Notes: generated by a model from the letters alone, not told the origin. Numbered from the stretch's first letter, positions 16,018 through 25,111 are shown. The stretch: DNA of 64,000 nucleotides from Paenibacillus sp. NEAU-GSW1 (GCF_009737085.1 NZ_WOVL01000008.1:124001-188000), one strand, 5' to 3'. A program made the numbers and translations.

Positions 16018-17523
16018 TTAACGTTTCTCCGCCAGCATCTCCTCCCAACAAGCAGCGATCTGTTTCAATCCGTCCGTAATTTGCTCCTCGCTTAGATGGG
16101 CAAAGCCAAATATAGCCGAAAGGCAGCCTACCTTCGACGGCTCGCGCCAATAGCGCGAGCCGTCGGTCCATTTAACGCCGGCTTGAATACATCGCGCTTT
16201 CAATGTCTCATATTCATCCGCCTGACCAAGCCATTCCGCGTATTGATGCAGACCCGCGTCGGAAGGCGCAAATCGGAACATTCCGCCGAGCGATTGCTTA
16301 GCCTGCTCGCGGAAACGCTGCAGCCGGCGCCCATAGACGCGGCGCTGCCTTCGCAAATGCCGCAAATATTGGCCGCTGGCCATAAAGCCTGCTAAAGCGC
16401 GTTGCTCGGCGATGCTGCTCGGATGCGGCTCCAGCAAATATTTCGCCAGCCGCATCGGCTCACGCAGCGCTTCCGGAACAACCGCAAAGCCGAGGCGCAG
16501 CTCCGTGTACATCGTTTTCGAGAACGTGCCGATAAATACGACTCTGCCTTCGCGGTCCAACGCCTTAAGCGGCTCTGCAGGACGTCCGCCCCAGCGAAAC
16601 TCGCTGTCGTAATCATCCTCTACAATAACTGCACGCCGTTTAGATGCCCACTCCAGCAACAGCTTCCTGCGCTCGGCCGTTAATGTTACTCCGGTCGGAA
16701 ACTGTCGGCTTGGCGTTACAAAAAGCAGCTTCGCACCCTCCCATTGCTCAGGAATAATGCCGCTATCGTCCACATTTCCATAGATCAGGCTGCCGCCCGC
16801 CACTTCGACCGCTCTTCTTATGCCGCTATAACCCGGATTTTCGACGACGACGTTATCGCCATAATTAATGAGCAGCATACAGAGCAGCGCAATCGCATGC
16901 ATCGAACCGTTCGTAATGAAAATATGCTCTGCCGAGGCAATAATGCCCCTTTCCCTGCGCAGCTCGTGCGCTATCGCTTCCCGCAGCGGATAATAGCCTT
17001 CCGTTCCCGGCCTTTCCTTCTTCGGTTGATCCAGCGAGCAGCGAATTTCCTCGAACATGGCGGACTTCCACTCCTCATATGGGAAAAACGGCCTTTCGAT
17101 CACGTCGAAACTGAAATCGATGCCAACCGCCGACACTTCGTCTGCCGCAATCACAATGGCTGCTTCGGACGGTCTGTGAGACTGAGCCTGCTGCAGCCGC
17201 TTCGCCCACGACGATAACGGGATGTCCGCACCTTCTGCCTCCCGTCTGCCCAAGCCGTAATCCGGCTGTTGATATGCAATGTAAGTGCCGCTCCCTCGCC
17301 CAGTCCTTACAAAACCCTCCGCCAACAGCATGTCGTAAGCCTGGTTGACTGAACCTCGAGAAATTTCCAGCAATTCTGCCAGCTTGCGGCTCGAAGGGAG
17401 ACGCTCTCCATTTAGCAGCGTCCCTTCCACGATTAACTCTCTTAACGATTGAAACAACGCTTCCGTTTTTTTCCCCGACGCTATCGAATGATTGTCAAAG
17501 CCGATTTTAATAAGCTGCTCCAA
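16018..17523 (-). CDS. MocR/PdxR-type transcriptional regulator
   Basis: The protein has an N-terminal GntR winged helix (LPSSRKLAELLEISRGSVNQAYDMLLAEGFV) joined to an aminotransferase fold-I domain with a PLP lysine in GTFSKTMYTELRLGF, the VEDDYDSEF motif and YSGIRRAVE. Such proteins use PLP as effector. The start is set at TTG 17523 (501 residues): a TTG at 17595 is impossible because it is part of the -35 box of this gene's own promoter. GAGGAAAG lies 12 bases before 17523. It is divergent from a flavin-oxidase-like gene, its probable target. Confidence 0.88.
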   Translation of the reverse strand: MEQLIKIGFDNHSIASGKKTEALFQSLRELIVEGTLLNGERLPSSRKLAELLEISRGSVNQAYDMLLAEGFVRTGRGSGTYIAYQQPDYGLGRREAEGADIPLSSWAKRLQQAQSHRPSEAAIVIAADEVSAVGIDFSFDVIERPFFPYEEWKSAMFEEIRCSLDQPKKERPGTEGYYPLREAIAHELRRERGIIASAEHIFITNGSMHAIALLCMLLINYGDNVVVENPGYSGIRRAVEVAGGSLIYGNVDDSGIIPEQWEGAKLLFVTPSRQFPTGVTLTAERRKLLLEWASKRRAVIVEDDYDSEFRWGGRPAEPLKALDREGRVVFIGTFSKTMYTELRLGFAVVPEALREPMRLAKYLLEPHPSSIAEQRALAGFMASGQYLRHLRRQRRVYGRRLQRFREQAKQSLGGMFRFAPSDAGLHQYAEWLGQADEYETLKARCIQAGVKWTDGSRYWREPSKVGCLSAIFGFAHLSEEQITDGLKQIAACWEEMLAEKR

Positions 17524-17566
17524 ATGCTCACCGCTCTTTCCTCGCCGAAATTGGTCTAATAAAAAT

Positions 17567-17595
17567 AATCTAAATTGGATCTTCTTAGTTGTCAA
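17567..17595 (-). promoter_or_regulatory. Sigma-A promoter of the MocR regulator
   Basis: On the minus strand TTGACA (17590-17595) and TAGATT (17567-17572) are 17 bp apart. The start near 17560 leaves a leader of about 37 bases before TTG 17523. Confidence 0.65.
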
Positions 17596-17655
17596 TTATT
17601 TCGCTACGATGAGACTATAAACTGTGGTGCACAATAGAGAAACGGGGAGAAGCGC

Positions 17656-18282
17656 ATGCGAAGAAATGAATTCGAAATGACCGACAAACAAGAGCTTGAT
17701 CAATTTTTGAATGAAATGAGCTTCGGTTTTTTAGGAACGAGCTCGGATGACGATTATCCGTCGATTACGCCGCTCAATTTCGTTTATTGCAACGACTCGA
17801 TTTATTTTCACGGAAGCCGTGTCGGAGAGAAAATGACCAACCTTGCTGCTCGCCCGAAGGTCACCTTTAATGTCGCGAAGGAATATGCGGTTATTCCTTC
17901 CTACTTTACCGATCCGGTGTTTGCTTGCCCTGCGACCAGCTTTTTCAAATCGGTCATCATTTATGGACAAGCGGTCATTGTAGAGGACCTGAAGGAGAAA
18001 GCACTCGTGCTGCAGGCGCTTATGACAAAGCTGCAGCCGGAAGGCGGCCATAAGCCGATTACCGGCGACGATCCGGAATATCGCGGACGGCTCAAAGGCG
18101 TATCCATCGTTCGCATTGATGCTGAGCGCATTGTCGGCAAGTTTAAATTCGGCCAAAACAAGAAAGAAGAAGAGCTGGCGTCCGTTGTAGACGGACTGCT
18201 TAATCGGGACGGTGAATACGATGCCGAGACGATCGAGCTCATGCGCAAATATTGTCCGCACTTTAAGAGTAGTGATAACTAG
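17656..18282 (+). CDS. Pyridoxamine 5'-phosphate oxidase-like flavin protein (NimA type)
   Basis: The 208-residue protein begins with the split-barrel pattern LGTSSDDDYPSITPLNFVY and has IYFHGSRVGEKMTNLAARPKV, where the Gly and Lys usually contact FMN phosphate, then SVIIYGQAVIVED. It resembles the NimA/DUF447-like branch of the PNPOx fold, whose substrates vary, more than true PdxH. AACGGGGAG precedes the ATG. The divergent MocR regulator suggests a link to vitamin B6 or amino-compound metabolism, but the reaction is not known. Confidence 0.82.
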   Translation: MRRNEFEMTDKQELDQFLNEMSFGFLGTSSDDDYPSITPLNFVYCNDSIYFHGSRVGEKMTNLAARPKVTFNVAKEYAVIPSYFTDPVFACPATSFFKSVIIYGQAVIVEDLKEKALVLQALMTKLQPEGGHKPITGDDPEYRGRLKGVSIVRIDAERIVGKFKFGQNKKEEELASVVDGLLNRDGEYDAETIELMRKYCPHFKSSDN

Positions 18283-18347
18283 GGTAACCTGCTGCTGTTA
18301 GAGCCAAATTCTCACTTTGAGCTCTAATATGAAAGGTGTGTTTAACG

Positions 18348-18935
18348 TTGATAAGGGACGACATTAAACTTGAAGGAAAACGAGTGTTGTTATTACCTGC
18401 GTCACATGAACATTTGGATGGGTTGTTCAAGGCAAGCAATCACAGCGAAATATGGATGTATAGTCCGTCAACCATAAATAAGCTTGAAGATTTGGCAACC
18501 ACAATGAACCATTGGATGAGGTCAAAAGAACAGGGATTAAGGTATCCATTCGTCATTTTTGACAAAAGTACAAATGAGATTGTTGGCAGTACCAGTTACT
18601 TAGATCTCTCACCGCAAAACAGAAAACTCGAAATTGGGGGGACTTGGCTGGACCCTAGATCTTGGAGAACCAGTGTCAATACGGAGTGTAAGTATCTATT
18701 GCTGAAATATGGCTTTGAACAATTGAGCCTCGTTCGAGTGCAATTCCGCACGGATACAAGAAACGAAAGATCCAATCGTGCAATTCAAAGAATCGGAGCA
18801 CAGTTCGAAGGAACGTTGCGGCAAGAGATGATCATGCAAGACGGGTATATTCGAGATTCAAACTTATACAGCATTCTGGATAAAGAATGGGAAGGCGTAA
18901 AAGCCAAATTGATTGGGTATTTAAGAGAAGTATGA
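18348..18935 (+). CDS. GNAT acetyltransferase (RimJ/RimL type)
   Basis: This 195-residue enzyme belongs to the RimJ/L branch: EGKRVLLLPASHEHLDGLF at the start, FVIFDKSTNEIVGSTSYL, then IGGTWLDPRSWRTSVNTECK where the acetyl-CoA loop lies, and RTDTRNERSNRAIQRIGAQ with the usual Asn. TTG 18348 is preferred over GTG 18336 because GAAAGGTG overlaps the latter. Codons here are clearly more A/T-rich than in the neighbours, which suggests transfer from a lower-GC relative. Substrate unknown. Confidence 0.82.
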   Translation: MIRDDIKLEGKRVLLLPASHEHLDGLFKASNHSEIWMYSPSTINKLEDLATTMNHWMRSKEQGLRYPFVIFDKSTNEIVGSTSYLDLSPQNRKLEIGGTWLDPRSWRTSVNTECKYLLLKYGFEQLSLVRVQFRTDTRNERSNRAIQRIGAQFEGTLRQEMIMQDGYIRDSNLYSILDKEWEGVKAKLIGYLREV

Positions 18936-18970
18936 TTTAGAAGAAACGTGTATTGAATCGGCAAAAATAA

Positions 18971-19013
18971 CGAACCCCGCTTCGCTATCTTGCGAGAGGG
19001 GTTCGCTTTTCTT
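18971..19013 (+). terminator. Terminator between the acetyltransferase and the convergent AraC gene
   Basis: CGAACCCC at 18971 pairs with GGGGTTCG ending at 19005, with inner CTTCGC/GCGAG pairing. CTTTTCTT follows on the plus strand and TTATTTTT on the minus strand, so it likely serves both genes. Confidence 0.8.
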
Positions 19014-19041
19014 ATTGACTGCTGGCGGAAGGAATCGAGCG

Positions 19042-19827
19042 CTACCTGATTTCCGAAGGACTTCTGCCGGTGTACTGCTTGAATTGCCGGCTAAAGAAAA
19101 AGATATCGCGGTAGCCGAGCGCATCAGCGACCTCAGTCACATTCATTCCTTCGTGCATAAGCAAATGCTGGGCGCGCTCAATACGGGTACGAATCATATA
19201 CGATTGCACAGACATGCCGATTAGCTCTTTAAATTTCATTGAAAAATAGCGCGGCGACAGCTGCGCCCGGTGCGCTAAATCTTCGACCCGGTGCGGAACG
19301 CCCGGATTTTGCCGTACGAAGTTGGCGATTTCGTGAATCGCTTCGGTCAGCTGATTGCTCGCCTTTTTCTCGACGGGCTCCTGCTGGTCTTCCCGCAGCA
19401 AGTGAATAATGAGCTGCTTCAGCACAAGCTGCGCTTCTTCCTCTGCGGCAAACGTCTTCACGAGGAAGAGCCGCACATAACGCGACAGCAAATGTTCAAG
19501 CTCAACCGTCTCGGTAAATTGCCTGTACCGGTTCGGAACCTCCATGACCTTTTCTTTCGTATCGAAATGGATATAGGTCAAGACTAGCGGCTTTTGCGGA
19601 TTATGCGTTGCGCTCGTGAAGTCTCCCGGGCGGAATAGAAAGCAGCTCCCTTTTCCAACCGGATAGCTTGTCCCATTAACTTCTACTTCCCCTTCGCCGT
19701 TCCAAACATAGAATAAATCAAAATTCGGCATCGGTTTTTCCCGAGGCGCCCATCTCCAGCCGGGCTCACAAACAATTTTGGCAAGGGGCGGCAGCAAAAT
19801 AAGCGATTCCGGGGATAAGTGCAGCAT
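19042..19827 (-). CDS. AraC-family transcriptional regulator
   Basis: The 261-residue regulator has an N-terminal cupin-like sensor (FYVWNGEGEVEVNGTSYPVGKGSCFLF) and a C-terminal pair of helix-turn-helix units (VEDLAHRAQLSPRYFSMKFKE and VTEVADALGYRDIFFFSRQFK). Start ATG 19827 follows GGGAGG by nine bases; a longer frame to 19929 lacks a site. The gene diverges from the aminotransferase at 20076 with a shared 250-bp region, so it may control that gene. The sensor type suggests a sugar or small metabolite, not identifiable here. Confidence 0.85.
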   Translation of the reverse strand: MLHLSPESLILLPPLAKIVCEPGWRWAPREKPMPNFDLFYVWNGEGEVEVNGTSYPVGKGSCFLFRPGDFTSATHNPQKPLVLTYIHFDTKEKVMEVPNRYRQFTETVELEHLLSRYVRLFLVKTFAAEEEAQLVLKQLIIHLLREDQQEPVEKKASNQLTEAIHEIANFVRQNPGVPHRVEDLAHRAQLSPRYFSMKFKELIGMSVQSYMIRTRIERAQHLLMHEGMNVTEVADALGYRDIFFFSRQFKQYTGRSPSEIR

Positions 19828-19999
19828 TACAGCCATCCTCCCAAAGCAACTAATTCGTTCATTTATGTATCTTTCGTCATCATACATCAGCGCCAAAGTT
19901 TTACGCAAGCGCCGATGCTCGATTTGCACTATTCGACATACGTTCGCTCTTTTGTTAAAAATATTTAAATTCCAATGGTTTGCGGCCTTGAAAAAATGT

Positions 20000-20005
20000 T
20001 ATAAT
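20000..20005 (+). promoter_or_regulatory. -10 box of the aminotransferase gene
   Basis: TATAAT is a perfect -10, but no good -35 lies 16-18 bp upstream (GGTTTG region). This pattern is common at activator-dependent promoters and fits the divergent AraC regulator. Confidence 0.45.
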
Positions 20006-20075
20006 AGCACCCGATAAGCAAAATAGTGCAAACTTTTAGCTATTTCATAATGAAATGAATGATCGGAAGGATGGA

Positions 20076-21377
20076 ATGAGGTCAATGAACCCACTAGCTC
20101 AGCAGTTGAATGAAACGCTGCAGACGGAAAGCCCAAACGTCTACGAAATGTTATCCGCATTAGGAAAAGCGATTTATTTCCCGAAGGAAGGCATTTTGAG
20201 CCAATCCGCAGAGGCCAAGGCAAAGGCCAACAAATATAACGCAACAATTGGCATTGCACTCGAGAACGGACAACCGATGCATTTGAAGGTCATTCAGGAT
20301 ACGCTGACTGCATACGATCCGAAAGATATATATGAATATGCGCCGCCAGCAGGCAAACCGGAGCTCCGTTCTGCATGGCGCGTTAAGATGGTGAAGGAGA
20401 ACCCTTCCATCGAGGGCAAAAAAGTGAGCAATCCGGTCGCAACGAACGCCCTGACGCATGGCCTCAGCATCGTTTCCGATCTGTTCGCGGACGTTGGCGA
20501 CGCTGTAATTATCCCGAACAAAAACTGGGAAAACTACGAGCTGACGTTCGGCATTCGCCGCGGCGCCGAGATTGTTGAGTATCCGCTTTACAATGAAAAC
20601 GCCCGCTTCAACTCTGAAGGACTGCGCGAGGCGCTGCTTGCCCAGAAAGATAAAGGCAAAGCGATCGTCGTGCTCAACTTCCCGAACAACCCGACAGGCT
20701 ACACGCCCGGCCCGCAAGAAGGCGACGAGATCGTTGCAGTCATCCGCGAGGCGGCAGAAGCCGGCATCAACGTAGTTGCTGTAACGGACGATGCGTATTT
20801 CGGACTATTCTTCGAAGATTCTGTGCATGAGTCGTTGTTCGGCAAACTGGCCGGCCTTCATCCGCGCGTTCTTGCCATTAAGGTTGATGGAGCGACAAAG
20901 GAAGAATACGTATGGGGCTTCCGCGTAGGCTTTATTACTTTCGCTGCCGAATCCGACAAAACGCTGGCTGCTCTTGAACAAAAAACGATGGGGATTATTC
21001 GCGCCACCATTTCCAGCGGTCCGCATCCATCGCAAACTTTTGTTCTTCGCGCGCTTCAATCGCCTGATTTCGAAGAGCAGAAAGCAGAAAAATACGATGT
21101 GATGAAAAAACGCGCCAACCGCGTTAAATCGCTGCTCGACAGCGGTCGTTACGGCAACGTTTGGGATTACTATCCGTTCAACTCCGGCTACTTTATGTGC
21201 TTGAAGCTGAAAGATGTATCCGCTGAATCGGTTCGCGTCAAATTGTTGAACGATTACGGCATCGGCACGATTGCGCTTGGCGAAACTGATTTGCGCGTAG
21301 CCTTCTCTTGCATCGAAGAGCCGAACTTGGAAGAGCTGTTCGATACCATTTACAAAGCGGTTAACGAGCTCCGCTAA
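20076..21377 (+). CDS. PLP-dependent aminotransferase, fold type I
   Basis: The product is about 433 residues. It shows the fold-I pattern: YAPPAGKPELRSAWR, VVLNFPNNPTGYTPG with the substrate-side Asn/Pro, VTDDAYFGLFF with the cofactor Asp, and DGATKEEYVWGFRVGF with the PLP Lys. The order differs from tyrosine or aspartate aminotransferases and the substrate is not predictable. GGAAGG lies five bases before ATG 20076; ATG 20085 (MNPLA) is a close alternative. It is a single-gene unit between the AraC-divergent region and a strong terminator. Confidence 0.85.
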   Translation: MRSMNPLAQQLNETLQTESPNVYEMLSALGKAIYFPKEGILSQSAEAKAKANKYNATIGIALENGQPMHLKVIQDTLTAYDPKDIYEYAPPAGKPELRSAWRVKMVKENPSIEGKKVSNPVATNALTHGLSIVSDLFADVGDAVIIPNKNWENYELTFGIRRGAEIVEYPLYNENARFNSEGLREALLAQKDKGKAIVVLNFPNNPTGYTPGPQEGDEIVAVIREAAEAGINVVAVTDDAYFGLFFEDSVHESLFGKLAGLHPRVLAIKVDGATKEEYVWGFRVGFITFAAESDKTLAALEQKTMGIIRATISSGPHPSQTFVLRALQSPDFEEQKAEKYDVMKKRANRVKSLLDSGRYGNVWDYYPFNSGYFMCLKLKDVSAESVRVKLLNDYGIGTIALGETDLRVAFSCIEEPNLEELFDTIYKAVNELR

Positions 21378-21383
21378 AAATAA

Positions 21384-21420
21384 GCGCCGCAGGAATCCAT
21401 CCTGCGGCGCCTTTTCTTTT
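21384..21420 (+). terminator. Terminator of the aminotransferase gene
   Basis: GCGCCGCAGGA and its exact complement surround a 5-base loop and are followed by CTTTTCTTTT. Confidence 0.92.
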
Positions 21421-21495
21421 CTCATTATTTGAAGTTGTGATCGAATATAAAAAACGGAGCGGAGCGGCCGAATGATTCCGAAGAAGCGCAAGCTG

Positions 21496-21527
21496 ATGCT
21501 TACGAAGTAGCTTTCTTGCAGAAAGCT
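21496..21527 (+). repeat. Hairpin repeat element, copy B
   Basis: ATGCTTACGAAG (21496-21507), one base, then the hairpin AGCTTTCT-TGC-AGAAAGCT and TTTAAG. It has the same architecture as copies A and C with a different but intact stem. Here no gene starts downstream; the copy lies between the convergent aminotransferase and ecsB. ATGCTTACGAAGTAG would encode MLTK, as in copy A. Confidence 0.65.
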
Positions 21528-21544
21528 TTTAAGCGTTCGCTTTT

Positions 21545-21591
21545 GTTCTCGGACTCCCACTTTACATGTTTCAATCAGGAAGTCCGAGAAC
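21545..21591 (-). other. Inverted repeat downstream of ecsB
   Basis: GTTCTCGGACT at 21545-21555 and its exact complement at 21581-21591 can form an 11-bp stem with a 25-base loop. No T-run follows on either strand. It may be an mRNA 3'-end structure for ecsB rather than a classical terminator. Confidence 0.5.
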
Positions 21592-21635
21592 AATGGCGAT
21601 CGCAGGAACATTCGGCTGCGCAGCGGACTGTTTTT

Positions 21636-22892
21636 TTAATCCTCATCGATCCCATCTTCAAACTTCCGCTTCATACGGCCCGGGTTCACAAACGAAGCAT
21701 AAGCAATCGCTGCGGCTGGCGCAACAACAGACTGCAGCGGCATCTGATGCATCGCTATGAGCGTCACGCCTGCCGGCAGCCAAATAAGCAGCGCAGCGAT
21801 TGCGAGCGTCCGGCTGGCTACACGCACGATGCTGTCCGTGCGAAGCCCGTCCGGCAACGGATAGACATGACGCCATACGGTGTAGCTATGCACACGGCGC
21901 AGTCCTTCAATCTGGACGCCTAAGACAAACAGAAAAACAGTATAAACCGCAGCGGCCCCCCATCCGGAAAGCCAGGCGGATTCAGCAAACCAATATACCA
22001 CCAGCGCGCTCAGGAGCGACAGCCGCACTACGATCCCGCCAAGCTCGGTCCGGATGAGAGATGCCGCATACAAGTATACGAACGTATTGGCGTGACGGTA
22101 AGAAATTCGCTTAAGCAGCCACGATAAATAAGATCTTGCTGCCGATTTCGACGGCATCACCGGCACGTCGATAAACAGTCCGAAGAATAGGTAGATCGCT
22201 TTGCGCGACCTTTCCTCCTCCTCGATCAGCCTTTCCCACGGAAACGCGTGCCTAGCCGGTAAACGGTACAGCAGCACAAGCAGCAAGCCGATTAATAGCG
22301 CGAATAATGCAGCCATCCACGGCTCGCGCGAAAGCAACGCAGCCCAAGCTGCGGCGGTAGCTGTCCAGCGCTGCAATCGCATCAGCCTGCGCATCCCCGG
22401 CCACGCCAGCCTTCGTTCCTGCCAAGCGCCCCAACTATTCGCAAAGCGTAATACAGCAGCTAGTACAATGAGCATCCAAAATGCAGCCTCACCGTCTCCT
22501 TGTCTATAGATCGGCCAATACAGCAGCAGAACGAGACCGGCAAGGATCACAGTCATAATCAAGCTTCTGCGGAACGAATGATACAAATAATGCCCCATTC
22601 TCGCTTCCAGCTGCAAATGGAACACAATATCGGCTTTAACAAGCCATGTTCTTAGCGGTGCCCAGCACAATAGCGGAACAACCGCTATTACCCCGACTAG
22701 CGTGAACGGAAAGTTAGACGGTATGTCGCGGATAAGCTTAAAATAGCCAAGAGCGGATGAAATAAATAGTAAAGAGATAACGAGCGGAAATCCGCTTTGC
22801 CCCATATAGCCGAGGTAGGGCATTACCTCCTTGCGAAATGCGCGCGCGCGCTGCAGCCAAAGGTCCTCTAATGCTTGTACAGGCGACTTCAT
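21636..22892 (-). CDS. ecsB: ABC transporter permease EcsB
   Basis: The 418-residue membrane protein has about eight to ten hydrophobic segments (e.g. FPLVISLLFISSALGYF, LIMTVILAGLVLLLYW, LLIGLLLVLLYRL). It begins with the EcsB-like cytoplasmic sequence SPVQALEDLWLQRARAF and contains the loop FGLFIDVPVMPSKSAARSYL. EcsAB influences protein secretion, competence and intramembrane proteolysis in Bacillus; its substrate is not established. The start overlaps the ecsA stop by four bases (ATGA), so they are translationally coupled. No ecsC follows. Confidence 0.9.
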   Translation of the reverse strand: MKSPVQALEDLWLQRARAFRKEVMPYLGYMGQSGFPLVISLLFISSALGYFKLIRDIPSNFPFTLVGVIAVVPLLCWAPLRTWLVKADIVFHLQLEARMGHYLYHSFRRSLIMTVILAGLVLLLYWPIYRQGDGEAAFWMLIVLAAVLRFANSWGAWQERRLAWPGMRRLMRLQRWTATAAAWAALLSREPWMAALFALLIGLLLVLLYRLPARHAFPWERLIEEEERSRKAIYLFFGLFIDVPVMPSKSAARSYLSWLLKRISYRHANTFVYLYAASLIRTELGGIVVRLSLLSALVVYWFAESAWLSGWGAAAVYTVFLFVLGVQIEGLRRVHSYTVWRHVYPLPDGLRTDSIVRVASRTLAIAALLIWLPAGVTLIAMHQMPLQSVVAPAAAIAYASFVNPGRMKRKFEDGIDED

Positions 22893-23635
22893 GATTTCGC
22901 TCCCGTTACGAGCTTGTAGAACGCTTCCTCCAGCGACCCGCCGCGAGTTTCAATCCCTGCCGCTGCGCATACCTCTTCCAGGTTGCCGATCGCGGCGATT
23001 CGTCCGTGATGCATAACGATGTAACGATCGCAATACGCTTCCACTGTCGCTAAAATATGAGAGCTCATCAAGATAGCCGAACCGTTGCGTTTCACTTCAA
23101 CGAGACGCTCCAGCAGCGAGCGAATGCCGAGCGGATCAAGGCCCAAAAACGGCTCGTCAATAATGTAGAGCGGAGGCTGCGACAGAAGCGCGTTCATAAT
23201 CATCACCTTCTGCTTCATCCCTTTAGAGAGATGGGAAGCAAAAGCGGTTCTTTTGTTCTCCATCTGAAACTCGCTCAGCAGCTGCGATTTCCGCTCATCG
23301 AACTGATCGATGCTGTACGCCATGCCGGTCAGCCTTAAATGCTCCTCTACGGTTAGCTCATCGAACAGTACCGGCGTTTCCGGCACGTAAGCGAAAGCCG
23401 AACGGTATCTGTCCTGATTTTCCGCCAGCGTAACGCCATTTACATGAATTTCGCCTTCATGCTGTTTCATAAGGCCAAGAATATGTTTGATCGTCGTACT
23501 TTTGCCAGCCCCGTTGAGACCGATCAAGCCGACCATTTCGCCTGCCTGAATATCAAACGACAGGTTATGCAGCACTGGCCGGCGCGGACTGTATCCGCCG
23601 GTTAATCCTTCTACTTTTAATATCGATTCATTCAT
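22889..23635 (-). CDS. ecsA: ABC transporter ATP-binding protein EcsA
   Basis: The 248-residue ATPase carries Walker A GLNGAGKST, Q-loop region AYVPETPVLF, signature SHLSKGMKQKV, Walker B LYIIDEPFLGLD and H-loop SSHI. The unusual PETP after the Q-loop and the tail GSLEEAFYKL agree with EcsA. ATG 23635 has AAGGTGAG just upstream; the longer frame to 23650 lacks its own ribosome site. It forms a two-gene operon with ecsB. Confidence 0.92.
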   Translation of the reverse strand: MNESILKVEGLTGGYSPRRPVLHNLSFDIQAGEMVGLIGLNGAGKSTTIKHILGLMKQHEGEIHVNGVTLAENQDRYRSAFAYVPETPVLFDELTVEEHLRLTGMAYSIDQFDERKSQLLSEFQMENKRTAFASHLSKGMKQKVMIMNALLSQPPLYIIDEPFLGLDPLGIRSLLERLVEVKRNGSAILMSSHILATVEAYCDRYIVMHHGRIAAIGNLEEVCAAAGIETRGGSLEEAFYKLVTGAKS

Positions 23636-23702
23636 CGCGCTCACCTTCAAATCCGATATGCAATCCTTATCAGCATACCGAATTTTTCCTCTAAATTCAA
23701 AA

Positions 23703-23749
23703 GAAGCCGATATCCGCCCCGTTTTCGGGATGAATATCGGCTTCTTTTT
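23703..23749 (-). terminator. Bidirectional terminator after the SLH gene
   Basis: GAAGCCGATAT pairs with ATATCGGCTTC (21-base loop containing a CCCCG/CGGG inner stem). T-runs flank both ends. It lies just past the SLH gene stop and upstream of ecsA. Confidence 0.8.
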
Positions 23750-23755
23750 GCATGC

Positions 23756-25036
23756 TTACTTGATTGTAATCGTTGTAACCGTGCCGTTTTCGCCTTTCAA
23801 TTCAACGAGCTGGTCTTTCACGAGCAACGACGCATTGCCAACGATTTTTACTTTTGGATCAACATTGTAGATCGTTGTTAACGTTTGATCGTTAACCACT
23901 TTCGTCACCGAAATCGTCGACAATTTGCCTTCTGCATTTACAGTAACCGTATTAACAAGGCCAACCTCTGTAAACGCAGTCGACACTTCTTCTTCAGCTA
24001 CTTTCGTTACTTCGATGAATACGACTTTATTCTGGTATGTGCGGACAAGCACCGTGTCGCCAGCTTCGAGAGCGGATAATGCCGCTTTTTTATCTTCGCG
24101 GAAAATAAATACGTTAGGATCGATGTCAAGCGTTACTTCCGTCTTGTCAGCTTTTACGATCGTAATTTTTTTGTTAGTCACAGCTGCTTTCAGCGTGCCT
24201 GTAATCGCTTGAGCATCTTGATCCTCATCCGGCATTTCCGAATCCGTACGGTCCAGCAGCGCGGCAAGCTCAGCGCGAGTTACCGGTTGGTTTGGACGGA
24301 ACGTGTTGTCGTTATAGCCGGTAATAATGCCTTTCTCGATCGCAAGCGCAACGTAGCCTACGGAGCCTGCAGGGATGTTTTTCGCGTCCTTGAAGTCCAG
24401 CTTCGTGTTGTTCAGAGCTTTCGCTTCTTCTTCCAGTTTGAGCGCTTTGATCAGAATAGTCGTCGCCCACAGACGAGTCGCGTTTAACTCCGGCTTCACT
24501 TCCGTCTCTGTCTCGGAGAACAGATCGTTTTCAAGCGCTACCGCAACGTAGCCGACAGCCCAAGGATATTTTTTCTCCAGCTTGTCTGCGTCTTTGAAGT
24601 TCAACTCGGTGTTCATTTCTTCTTCCGACTCAGCCTGTTCGCGAAGCCCCATCAAACGAACTGCGGCAACAAGCGTCTCGATTCGCGAAATTTTTTGGTT
24701 CGGCTTAAACGTACCGTCTTCATAACCTGTAAATACACCTTTTGCAGACAGACGCATAATGTATTCAAGCGCCCATGCCAAGTCCTCTTCGTCTTCAAAC
24801 TTCCAAGTTACTTTAACCTCTTTATCTTTCTTGTCATCGTCTTTATCGTCATCATCATCGTCGCTGTCGTCATCATCACGATCGTCGTCGTCCGATTGGC
24901 CTTGGTGCTGGTCTCCGCCTTTACGGTAATCATCTGCGCTTTTTCCGCCGTTCGCGAATGCGGCAGTGCCTCCTCCTGCGAGCAACATCAACGTCATCGA
25001 AGAAATAATCATTTTTTTCCAAACCGGAGTATTCAT
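23756..25036 (-). CDS. S-layer homology (SLH) domain protein
   Basis: The 426-residue exported protein has a signal peptide (basic start, hydrophobic MIISSMTLMLLAGGGTAAFA), then a strongly acidic Asp tract (about residues 48-72) that may bind cations. Three SLH modules follow at about 85-280; the first and third contain GYEDGTFKPNQ and GYNDNTFRPNQPVTRAELA. The second is divergent. The C-terminal 145 residues are beta-rich. SLH modules bind pyruvylated secondary cell-wall polymer, so this is a cell-surface protein. ATG 25036 follows AAAGGGAG; a GTG at 25048 overlaps that site. Confidence 0.9.
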   Translation of the reverse strand: MNTPVWKKMIISSMTLMLLAGGGTAAFANGGKSADDYRKGGDQHQGQSDDDDRDDDDSDDDDDDKDDDKKDKEVKVTWKFEDEEDLAWALEYIMRLSAKGVFTGYEDGTFKPNQKISRIETLVAAVRLMGLREQAESEEEMNTELNFKDADKLEKKYPWAVGYVAVALENDLFSETETEVKPELNATRLWATTILIKALKLEEEAKALNNTKLDFKDAKNIPAGSVGYVALAIEKGIITGYNDNTFRPNQPVTRAELAALLDRTDSEMPDEDQDAQAITGTLKAAVTNKKITIVKADKTEVTLDIDPNVFIFREDKKAALSALEAGDTVLVRTYQNKVVFIEVTKVAEEEVSTAFTEVGLVNTVTVNAEGKLSTISVTKVVNDQTLTTIYNVDPKVKIVGNASLLVKDQLVELKGENGTVTTITIK

Positions 25037-25082
25037 AGAAAAAGCCACTCTCCCTTTGTGCGATTTTTACGGATAAGTTCCG

Positions 25083-25111
25083 TTTGTACCTTCACGAATA
25101 TGTTTCGTCAA
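25083..25111 (-). promoter_or_regulatory. Candidate sigma-A promoter of the SLH gene
   Basis: On the minus strand TTGACG (25106-25111) and TACAAA (25083-25088) are 17 bp apart, giving a leader of about 40 bases before ATG 25036. Confidence 0.45.
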
